From NCBI GenBank assembly GCA_014529385.2, contig CM043966.1, forward strand, positions 108,069,587-108,133,586: DNA of 64,000 bases. Direction: 5' to 3'. Within the stretch, counting starts at the first letter, position 1, and every line of letters starts with the position of its first letter. The translations under genes and the position numbers were made by a program. The DNA is from Adiantum capillus-veneris (Eukaryota; Streptophyta; Polypodiopsida; Polypodiales; Pteridaceae). The notes below the pieces were generated by a model that was not told the origin of the DNA, ran no database searches, and saw only the letters and a list, made by a program, of their open reading frames with translations. Below are positions 36,001 to 46,790 of this stretch, in pieces.

Positions 36001-39000
36001 TAGTAGCCTGAGTGGTTTGGTCTCAAGATTCACCACTTTTCCACCCTATGTCATTATATTAAGAATATGCACGTGTTAAGGTCCACCACTTGTCCAACCT
36101 ATAAGGCTACATCTTAAAGGTTATTCTTTATTACCACTTGGAGTGACCATGATAGGTTTTACATGGGGGTTTGGTTCCAAGGTCCACCACTTGTCCAAGC
36201 TAACTCTATTGAAACATAGAGAGAAACAAAGGTCCACCACTTGTCCAAGCTAGGGTCCATTGAACCATGAAGAGAAGGATGCTCCACCATTTGTCCAAGA
36301 TAGGCTCCATTGAAACATGACGAGAAGCAAGCTGCACCATGTCTCCAAGATGCTATTATTGCTAGTAGCCTGAGTGGTTTGGTCTCAAGATTCACCACTT
36401 TTATTAAGAATATGTGGGTGTTAAGGTCCACTACTTGTCCAACCTATAAGGCTACATCTTAAAGGTTATTCTTTCTTACTACTTGGAGTGACCATGATAG
36501 GTTTTACATGGGGGTTTCGTTCCAAGGTCCACCACTTGTCCAAGCTAACTCTATTGAAACATAGAGAGAAGCAAAGGTCCACCCCTTGTCTAAGCTAGGG
36601 TCCATTGAAACATGGAGAGAAGGATGCTCCACCATTTGTCCAAGGTAGGCTCCATTGAAACATGAGGAGAAGCAAGGTGCACCATGTCTCCAAGATGCTA
36701 GGCTCCATCGAAAAACATTAAACCCACGATATGTCGTAGATGAGGGGTTTACATTCAAGGTCCACCACTTGTCCAAGCTATTATTGCTAGTAGCCTGAGT
36801 GGTTTGGTCTCAAGATTCACCACTTTTCCACTCTATGTCATTATATTAAGAATATGCGCGTGTTAAGGTCCACCACTTGTCCAACCTATAAGGCTACATC
36901 TTAAAGGTTATTCTTTATTACCACTTGGAGTGACCATGATAGGTTTTACATGGGGGTTTGGTTCCAAGGTCCACCACTTGTCCAAGCTAACTCTATTGAA
37001 ACATAGAGAGAAACAAAGGTCCACCACTTGTCCAAGCTAGGGTCCATTGAAACATGGAGAGAAGGATGCTCCACCATTTGTCCAAGATAGGCTCCATTGA
37101 AACATGACGAGAAGCAAGCTGCACCATGTCTCCAAGATGCTAGGCTCCATCGAAATACATTAAACCCACGATATTTCGTAGATGAGGGGTTTACATTCAA
37201 GGTCCACCACTTGTCCAAGCTATTATTGCTAGTAGCCTGAGTGGTTTGGTCTCAAGATTCACCACTTTTATTAAGAATATGTGGGTGTTAAGGTCCACCA
37301 CTTGTCCAACCTATAAGGCTACATCTTAAAGGTTATTCTTTCTTACTACTTGGAGTGACCATGATAGGTTTTACATGGGGGTTTGGTTCCAAGGTCCACC
37401 ACTTGTCCAAGCTAACTCTATTGAAACATAGAGAGAAGCAAAGGTCCACCCCTTGTCTAAGCTAGGGTCCATTGAAACATGGAGAGAAGGATGCTCCACC
37501 ATTTGTCCAAGGTAGGCTCCATTGAAACATGAGGAGAAGCAAGGTGCACCATGTCTCCAAGATGCTAGGCTCCATCGAAAAACATTAAACCCACGATATG
37601 TCGTAGATGAGGGGTTTACATTCAAGGTCCACCACTTGTCCAAGCTATTATTGCTAGTAGCCTGAGTGGTTTGGTCTCAAGATTCACCACTTTTCCACTT
37701 TTCATTAAGAATATGCGCGTGTTAAGGTCCACCACTTGTCCAACCTATAAGGCTACATCTTAAAGGTTATTCTTTATTACCACTTGGAGTGACCATGATA
37801 GGTTTTACATGGGGGTTTGGTTCCAAGGTCCACCACTTGTCCAAGCTAACTCTATTGAAACATAGAGAGAAACAAAGGTCCACCACTTGTCCAAGCTAGG
37901 GTCCATTGAAACATGGAGAGAAGGATGCTCCACCATTTGTCCAAGATAGGCTCCATTGAAACATGACGAGAAGCAAGCTGCACCATGTCTCCAAGATGCT
38001 AGGCTCCATCGAAATACATTAAACCCACGATATTTCGTAGATGAGGGGTTTACATTCAAGGTCCACCACTTGTCCAAGCTATTATTGCTAGTAGCCTGAG
38101 TGGTTTGGTCTCAAGATTCACCACTTTTATTAAGAATATGTGGGTGTTAAGGTCCACCACTTGTCCAACCTATAAGGCTACATCTTAAAGGTTATTCTTT
38201 CTTACTACTTGGAGTGACCATGATAGGTTTTACATGGGGGTTTGGTTCCAAGGTCCACCACTTGTCCAAGCTAACTCTATTGAAACATAGAGAGAAGCAA
38301 AGGTCCACCCCTTGTCTAAGCTAGGGTCCATTGAAACATGGAGAGAAGGATGCTCCACCATTTGTCCAAGGTAGGCTCCATTGAAACATGAGGAGAAGCA
38401 AGGTGCACCATGTCTCCAAGATGCTAGGCTCCATCGAAAAACATTAAACCCACGATATGTCGTAGATGAGGGGTTTACATTCAAGGTCCACCACTTGTCC
38501 AAGCTATTATTGCTAGTAGCCTGAGTGGTTTGGTCTCAAGATTCACCACTTTTGTCATTAAGAATATGCGGGTGTTAAGGTCCACCACTTGTCCAACCTA
38601 TAAGGCTACATCTTAAAGGTTATTCTTTATTACCACTTGGAGTGACCATGATAGGTTTTACATGGGGGTTTGGTTCCAAGGTCCACCACTTGTCCAAGCT
38701 AACTCTATTGAAACATAGAGAGAAACAAAGGTCCACCACTTGTCCAAGCTAGGGTCCATTGAAACATGGAGAGAAGGATGCTCCACCATTTGTCCAAGAT
38801 AGGCTCCATTGAAACATGACGAGAAGCAAGCTGCACCATGTCTCCAAGATGCTAGGCTCCATCGAAATACATTAAACCCACGATATTTCGTAGATGAGGG
38901 GTTTACATTCAAGGTCCACCACTTGTCCAAGCTATTATTGCTAGTAGCCTGAGTGGTTTGGTCTCAAGATTCACCACTTTTATTAAGAATATGTGGGTGT

Positions 39001-42000
39001 TAAGGTCCACCACTTGTCCAACCTATAAGGCTACATCTTAAAGGTTATTCTTTCTTACTACTTGGAGTGACCATGATAGGTTTTACATGGGGGTTTGGTT
39101 CCAAGGTCCACCACTTGTCCAAGCTAACTCTATTGAAACATAGAGAGAAGCAAAGGTCCACCCCTTGTCTAAGCTAGGGTCCATTGAAACATGGAGAGAA
39201 GGATGCTCCACCATTTGTCCAAGGTAGGCTCCATTGAAACATGAGGAGAAGCAAGGTGCACCATGTCTCCAAGATGCTAGGCTCCATCGAAAAACATTAA
39301 ACCCACGATATGTCGTAGATGAGGGGTTTACATTCAAGGTCCACACTTGTCCAAGCTATTATTGCTAGTAGCCTGAGTGGTTTGGTCTCAAGATTCACCA
39401 CTTTTCCACTCTATGTCATTATATTAAGAATATGCGCGTGTTAAGGTCCACCACTTGTCCAACCTATAAGGCTACATCTTAAAGGTTATTCTTTATTACC
39501 ACTTGGAGTGACCATGATAGGTTTTACATGGGGGTTTGGTTCCAAGGTCCACCACTTGTCCAAGCTAACTCTATTGAAACATAGAGAGAAACAAAGGTCC
39601 ACCACTTGTCCAAGCTAGGGTCCATTGAAACATGGAGAGAAGGATGCTCCACCATTTGTCCAAGATAGGCTCCATTGAAACATGACGAGAAGCAAGCTGC
39701 ACCATGTCTCCAAGATGCTAGGCTCCATCGAAATACATTAAACCCACGATATTTCGTAGATGAGGGGTTTACATTCAAGGTCCACCACTTGTCCAAGCTA
39801 TTATTGCTAGTAGCCTGAGTGGTTTGGTCTCAAGATTCACCACTTTTATTAAGAATATGTGGGTGTTAAGGTCCACCACTTGTCCAACCTATAAGGCTAC
39901 ATCTTAAAGGTTATTCTTTCTTACTACTTGGAGTGACCATGATAGGTTTTACATGGGGGTTTGGTTCCAAGGTCCACCACTTGTCCAAGCTAACTCTATT
40001 GAAACATAGAGAGAAGCAAAGGTCCACCCTTGTCTAAGCTAGGGTCCATTGAAACATGGAGAGAAGGATGCTCCACCATTTGTCCAAGGTAGGCTCCATT
40101 GAAACATGAGGAGAAGCAAGGTGCACCATGTCTCCAAGATGCTAGGCTCCATCGAAAAACATTAAACCCACGATATGTCGTAGATGAGGGGTTTACATTC
40201 AAGGTCCACCACTTGTCCAAGCTATTATTGCTAGTAGCCTGAGTGGTTTGGTCTCAAGATTCACCACTTTTCCACTCTATGTCATTATATTAAGAATATG
40301 CGCGTGTTAAGGTCCACCACTTGTCCAACCTATAAGGCTACATCTTAAAGGTTATTCTTTATTACCACTTGGAGTGACCATGATAGGTTTTACATGGGGG
40401 TTTGGTTCCAAGGTCCACCACTTGTCCAAGCTAACTCTATTGAAACATAGAGAGAAACAAAGGTCCACCACTTGTCCAAGCTAGGGTCCATTGAAACATG
40501 GAGAGAAGGATGCTCCACCATTTGTCCAAGATAGGCTCCATTGAAACATGACGAGAAGCAAGCTGCACCATGTCTCCAAGATGCTAGGCTCCATCGAAAT
40601 ACATTAAACCCACGATATTTCGTAGATGAGGGGTTTACATTCAAGGTCCACCACTTGTCCAAGCTATTATTGCTAGTAGCCTGAGTGGTTTGGTCTCAAG
40701 ATTCACCACTTTTATTAAGAATATGTGGGTGTTAAGGTCCACCACTTGTCCAACCTATAAGGCTACATCTTAAAGGTTATTCTTTCTTACTACTTGGAGT
40801 GACCATGATAGGTTTTACATGGGGGTTTGGTTCCAAGGTCCACCACTTGTCCAAGCTAACTCTATTGAAACATAGAGAGAAGCAAAGGTCCACCCCTTGT
40901 CTAAGCTAGGGTCCATTGAAACATGGAGAGAAGGATGCTCCACCATTTGTCCAAGGTAGGCTCCATTGAAACATGAGGAGAATCAAGGTGCACCATGTCT
41001 CCAAGATGCTAGGCTCCATCGAAAAAAATTAAACCAACGATATGTCGTAGATGAGGGGTGTACATTCAAGGTCCACCACTTGTCCAAGCTATTATTGCTA
41101 GTAGCTTGAGTGGTTTGTTCTCAAGATTCACCACTTTTATTAAGAATATGTGCGTGTTAAGGTCCACCACTTGTCCAACCTATAAGGCTACATCTGAAAG
41201 GTTATTCTTTATTACCACTTGGAGTGACCATGATAGGTTTTACATGGGGATTTGCTTCCAAGGTCCACCACTTGTCCAACCTAACTCTATTGAAACATAG
41301 AGAGAAACAAAGGTCCACCACTTGTCCAAGCTAGGGTCCATTGAAACATGGAGAGAAGGATGCTCCACCATTTGTCCAAGATAGGCTCCATTGAAACATG
41401 ACGAGAAGCAAGCTGCACCATGTCTCCAAGATGCTAGGCTCCATCGAAATACATTAAACCCACGATATTTCGTAGATGAGGGGTTTACATTCAAGGTCCA
41501 CCACTTGTCCAAGCTATTATTGCTAGTAGCCTGAGTGGTTTGGTCTCAAGATTCACCACTTTTATTAAGAATATGTGGGTGTTAAGGTCCACCACTTGTC
41601 CAACCTATAAGGCTACATCTTAAAGGTTATTCTTTCTTACTACTTGGAGTGACCATGATAGGTTTTACATGGGGGTTTGGTTCCAAGGTCCACCACTTGT
41701 CCAAGCTAACTCTATTGAAACATAGAGAGAAGCAAAGGTCCACCCCTTGTCTAAGCTAGGGTCCATTGAAACATGGAGAGAAGGATGCTCCACCATTTGT
41801 CCAAGGTAGGCTCCATTGAAACATGAGGAGAAGCAAGGTGCACCATGTCTCCAAGATGCTAGGCTCCATCCAAAAACATTAAACCCACGATATGTCGTAG
41901 ATGAGGGGTGTACATTCAAGGTCCACCACTTGTCCAAGGTATTATTGCTAGTAGCCTGAGTGGTTTGGTCTCAAGATTCACCACTTTTCCACTCTATGTC

Positions 42001-43760
42001 ATTATATTAAGAATATGCGCGTGTTAAGGTCCACCACTTGTCCAACCTATAAGGCTACATCTTAAAGGTTATTCTTTTTACCACTTGGAGTGACCATGAT
42101 AGGTTTTACATGGGGGTTTGGTTCCAAGGTCCACCACTTGTCCAAGCTAACTCTATTGAAACATAGAGAGAAGCAAAGGTCCACCACTTGTCCAAGCTAG
42201 GGTCCATTGAAACATGGAGAGAAGGATGCTCCACCATTTGTCCAAGATAGGCTCCATTGAAACATGACGAGAAGCAAGCTGCACCATGTCTCCAAGATGC
42301 TAGGCTCCATCGAAATACATTAAACCCACGATATTTCGTAGATGAGGGGTTTACATTCAAGGTCCACCACTTGTCCAAGCTATTATTGCTAGTAGCCTGA
42401 GTGGTTTGGTCTCAAGATTCACCACTTTTATTAAGAATATGTGGGTGTTAAGGTCCACCACTTGTCCAACCTATAAGGCTACATCTTAAAGGTTATTCTT
42501 TCTTACTACTTGGAGTGACCATGATAGGTTTTACATGGGGGTTTGGTTCCAAGGTCCACCACTTGTCCAAGCTAACTCTATTGAAACATAGAGAGAAGCA
42601 AAGGTCCACCCCTTGTCTAAGCTAGGGTCCATTGAAACATGGAGAGAAGGATGCTCCACCATTTGTCCAAGGTAGGCTCCATTGAAACATGAGGAGAAGC
42701 AAGGTGCACCATGTCTCCAAGATGCTAGGCTCCATCAAAAACATTAAACCCACGATATGTCGTAGATGAGGGGTTTACATTCAAGGTCCACACTTGTCCA
42801 AGCTATTATTGGTAGTAGCCTGAGTGGTTTGGTCTCAAGATTCACCACTTTTCCACTCTATGTCATTATATTAAGAATATGCGGTGTTAAGGTCCACCAC
42901 TTGTCCAACCTATAAGGCTACATCTTAAAGGTTATTCTTTATTACCACTTGGAGTGACCATGATAGGTTTTACATGGGGGTTTGGTTCCAAGGTCCACCA
43001 CTTGTCCAAGCTAACTCTATTGAAACATAGAGAGAAACAAAGGTCCACCACTTGTCCAAGCTAGGGTCCATTGAAACATGGAGAGAAGGATGCTCCACCA
43101 TTTGTCCAAGATAGGCTCCATTGAAACATGACGAGAAGCAAGCTGCACCATGTCTCCAAGATGCTAGGCTCCATCGAAAATACATTAAACCACGATATTT
43201 CGTAGATGAGGGGTTTACATTCAAGTTCCACCACTTGTCCAGCTATTATTGCTAGTAGCCTGAGTGGTTTGGTCTCAAGATTCACCAATTTTATAAGAAT
43301 ATGTGGGTGTTAAGGTCCACCACTTGTCCAACCTATAAGGCTACATCTTAAAGGTTATTCTTTCTTACTACTTGGAGTGACCATGATAGGTTTTACATGG
43401 GGGTTTGGTTCCAAGGTCCACCACTTGTCCAAGCTAACTCTATTGAAACATAGAGAGAAGCAAAGGTCCACCCTTGTCTAAGCTAGGGTCCATTGAAACA
43501 TGGAGAGAAGGATGCTCCACCATTTGTCCAAGGTAGGCTCCATTGAAACATGAGGAGAATCAAGGTGCACCATGTCTCCAAGATGCTAGGCTCCATCGAA
43601 AAACATTAAACCCACGATATGTCGTAGATGAGGGTGTACATTCAAGGTCCACCACTTGTCCAAGCTATTATTGCTTGAGTAGTAGCATTGTGTTAAGGTC
43701 CACCACTTGTCCAACCTATAAGGCTACATCTTAAAGGTTATTCTTTATTACCACTTGGAG
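36000..43760 (+). repeat. Homogeneous dimeric higher-order repeat, ~860-bp period
   Basis: Two unit types, each about 425-440 bp, alternate. One type carries AGAGAAACAAAGGTCCACCAC and ACATGACGAGAAGCAAGCT. The other carries AGAGAAGCAAAGGTCCACCCC and ACATGAGGAGAAGCAAGGT. Starts of matching first-type units are near 36946, 37805, 38658, 39524, 40390, 41240, 42106 and 42970, giving periods of 850-866 bp. Copies of the same type look almost identical, while the two types differ from each other at many fixed positions. This is the signature of recent amplification of a two-unit block, as in satellite higher-order repeats. Each unit encodes an accidental minus-strand frame of about 90 codons. Confidence 0.9.
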
Positions 43761-44640
43761 TGACCATGATAGGTTTTACATGGGGGTTTGGTTCCAAGGT
43801 CCACCACTTGTCCAAGCTAACTCTATTGAAACATAGAGAGAAGCAAAGGTCCACCACTTGTCTAAGCTAGGGTCCATTGAAACATGGAGAGAAGGATGCT
43901 CCACCATTTGTCGAAGCTAACTCTATTGAAACATGGGGGGTTTACGTTCAAGGTCCACTACTTGTCCAAGCTATTAGTGCTAGTAGCATGAGTGGTTTTG
44001 TCTCAAGATTCACCACTTTTTCACTCTATGTCATTATATTAAGAATATTGGGTGTTAAGGTCCACCACTTGTCCAACCTATAAGGCTATATCTTAAAGGT
44101 TATTCTTTCTCACCACTTGGAGTGACCATGATAGGTTTTACATGGGGGTTTGGTTCCAAGGTCCACCACTTGTCCAAGCTAACTCTATTGAATAATAGAG
44201 AGAAGCAAAGGTCCACCACTTGTCCAAGCTAGGGTCCATTGAAACATGGAGAGAAGGATGCTCCACCATTTGTCCAAGATAGGCTCCATTGAAACATGAA
44301 GAGAAGCAAGATGCACGATGTCTCCAAGATGCTAGGCTCCATCGAAATACCTTAAACCCACGATATTTCGTAGATGGGGGGTTTACTTTCAAGGTCCACC
44401 ACTTGTCCAAGCTATTATCGCTAGTAGCATGGTTTGGTCTCAAGATTCACCAGTTTTCCACTCTATGTCATTATATGAAGAATATCTGGGTGTTAAGGTC
44501 CACCACTTGTCCAACCTATAAGGCTATATTTAAATGATTTTTTTTGACCACTTGGAATGTGCATGATATGTTTTACATGGGGTTTTGTTCCAAGGTCCAC
44601 CACTTGTCCAAGCTAGATCTATTACATATATATTATACAT
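43760..44640 (+). repeat. Right arm, diverged units distal to the homogeneous array
   Basis: Two to three older-type units resembling those at 31.6-35.5 kb, including the short form with CGAAGCTAACTCTATTG after the third box (43912). The older unit type thus flanks the young array on both sides, which places the amplification in the middle of a pre-existing array. Confidence 0.75.
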
Positions 44641-45650
44641 ACAATATTCAACTAGATTCCCTACCTATCTGTCCAGTAGCATGGATGCTCTAGCTTGAAG
44701 GTCCACCACTTGTCCAACCTATACTCTCTTATGTAAGGAGATCTCGCTATAAATTCAAAAACCTTCCCGCCTAATTTAAAAATATCCTCCCAAATCTTAA
44801 ATATCCGCCTAAATTTTAAAATATCCCGCCCAAATTTAAAATTCAAAATTTTTTTATAAAAATTTAAATTTTACTACTTAAATTTAAAATATTCCACGCG
44901 AAATTGATTTAAATTCAAGTTTACCACAAAAAGATATCATTATACCACCTAAATTCAAATATGCAAACCTCAAATCATTATATTGTACATAAATTCAAAC
45001 AAATTCAAATTAACAAGCCTAAACTGATATTAGTTTGCATAGATATGAATTTATCACACCTAAATTATGTCACCATGTTAGAGAGAGTGGTTAGAGAATT
45101 TGAACAAGGTCCACCACTTGTCCAACCTAGATACCAAGAAGGATTGAGTGTACAAGGTATTGTTGGGAGGTCTTATAGTCCATTGGTCTCAAGTCCACCA
45201 CTTGTGGTAAGGGTCACCAAAAAGTGTATATTTCATCCAAGAAACACGTATTTTTGGTCTACATGTCCTAGTTTAAACCATTTATGTCCATTAGGTGTAT
45301 CACTAAACAACACTACTATTTTTGTGAGAACAGAAAGTTACAATCATATCTACAATTGGATTAGAGGAAAATCAGCTCAGCATACATCCAGAACTCGCTA
45401 CAAGAATCGACTTTAACAGATCACGCAAGTAAGTCTTCCATTCAATTTTACTAGTATTACAATGTGTTAGTTATTTGTGATATTTATGTATGTATATATA
45501 CTATGTGTGCATATCGTAATTAAGTGTAATTGTGTATCTGCATTATGTATGAGTATTACAATGAAATAACACAAATATACATACATACACATAGATAACA
45601 CAGACGCACACATACATGAGCATGTATTTCAAGAGAGAGATAGCAAGATA
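44640..45650. repeat. AT-rich spacer with four ~20-bp tandem copies
   Basis: Around 44762-44840 a unit of about 20 bp (ATATCCCGCCCAAATTTAAA and variants) is repeated four times, and three copies carry CCGCC cores. Further on are AAATTCAAA-rich DNA, single motifs at 44700 and 45107, and a GTAAGT at about 45428 that could be a donor of an untranslated first exon of the plus-strand gene at 49.2 kb. A 151-codon frame at 44961-45416 has no recognisable domain and overlaps a motif, so I do not call it a gene. Confidence 0.45.
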
Positions 45651-46440
45651 CAGAGATAGAGAGAGAGAGAGAGAGATAAATAACTGTTTTTTAGAGAGAG
45701 GAGAGAGAAAGATAACAGGATTTCACTGTGTTTATGTATTGTGGAAGAGAGGAAGACGATGTATGGGAATATGTGCACGTATTTTCAAGAGAGAGACAAC
45801 AAGATAACAGATTTCATTGTGGTTATGTATGTGGAAGTGAGGAAGACGATGTGTGGGAATATGTGCATGTATTTTCAAGAGAGAGACAGCAAGATAAAGA
45901 TTTCACTGTGGTTATGTATGTGGAAGAGAGGAAGACGATGTGTGGGAATATGTGTATGTGTGCGGGGATACTTTTAAACTATGTATCTCTGTCTTTTGAC
46001 GAGAGAGTGTGTGTGCAAGAAGAGTTACAGAGAACATCTTCTCTATATGGAGAAAGACAGAGAGTGAGAGAGAGAGAGGAAATACCTGTTTTTTCTCTAT
46101 TCGTGAGGTGTGCAATGTCTCCTGAGAAGACTGCCCGATCCTGCCCTTCTGGAAAGCGTTGTGTACGCTGCTGTTTCTTTATCTTGTGCGCGAACTTTCA
46201 ATCCTGTGCACTCCACCTGTGTGTTGTGTACGATGCCGAGCTTGCTCCTCTACGCGCGCGTATACTCCAACTGTGTGCGATCCGTGTGCGCTTTTCTGTG
46301 TGTTTGCTGCTCGCCTGCTTTCTCTGTGTGCGTTTCTCGTGCGCTCTCTGTGTGCCTAATCTTGATAGGGTTTATTAGAATGCCACGTATGCTACAAGTC
46401 CATGTTTTAGAATGGATTAAAAAAAAAACAAAAGCAATAT
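45650..46440 (+). repeat. GA-rich tandem repeat (~90-bp unit) and flank
   Basis: Starts with a short (GA)n run at 45655-45675. A unit opening TGGAAGAGAGGAAGACGATG recurs at 45741, 45832 and 45921 (spacings 91 and 89). The DNA after it (45980-46380) is rich in TGTGTG and CTCT. A 216-codon open frame across it (45728-46378) is a translation of the repeat and of low-complexity sequence. The GA/CT-rich composition and position between divergent genes would fit a promoter or leader, but no TATA box is evident. Confidence 0.5.
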
Positions 46441-46790
46441 AAAAATTAACCCAATTAACAGTTGAATATGCCGCCCTTGACCCAGCCCAGGGCGCTGCCC
46501 CAGGACCCCGCCCAGAACAATATCCCAAAATCAACCTCCCAAGCCCCGCCATCGAGAGCGCTATATTCCACATCCCATCAAGAGCGCTACCCCCAAACCT
46601 CACGTGGAAGCGCTGCCTTGTCACCCCATTGTGGCATTGCCCTAAGACCCCGCATCTGGAGTGCTAAATGGGAACATTCTTCATTAGTGAAATTTTGAAC
46701 ATAAATTATATTAGCATATACTTAAATATAATACAAATATTAACATATTAGCTATACTACTAATTTACTATAGCAGTTCTAGATTATGTC
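46440..46790. other. GC-rich island inside the right arm
   Basis: About 230 bp (46465-46690) are markedly richer in G+C than everything around. Variants of AGCGCT recur (about 46488, 46557, 46580, 46607), set among CCC-rich sequence. No coding match. It may be part of a small nested insertion or a regulatory patch. An AT-rich stretch follows to 46790. Confidence 0.4.

Noticed and set aside
31778-43224. About twenty near-identical minus-strand frames of ~90 codons starting MDKWWTLN
   Set aside because: They are translations of the ~430-bp repeat unit. The motif itself gives DKWWT, GQVVD or TSGGP in three frames, frames break freely in diverged units, and no start or splice context is kept.
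36000-43760. CRISPR array
   Set aside because: Repeats are interspersed in ~430-bp units that are copied whole, spacers are not unique, and the setting is a plant nuclear genome with introns.
44961-45416. 151-codon plus-strand frame
   Set aside because: It contains a translated motif (QGPPLVQ) and no recognisable domain; start context and conservation are unknown.
45728-46378. 216-codon plus-strand frame as a gene
   Set aside because: It translates a ~90-bp tandem repeat and CT/GT-rich low-complexity sequence; composition and repetition explain the open frame.
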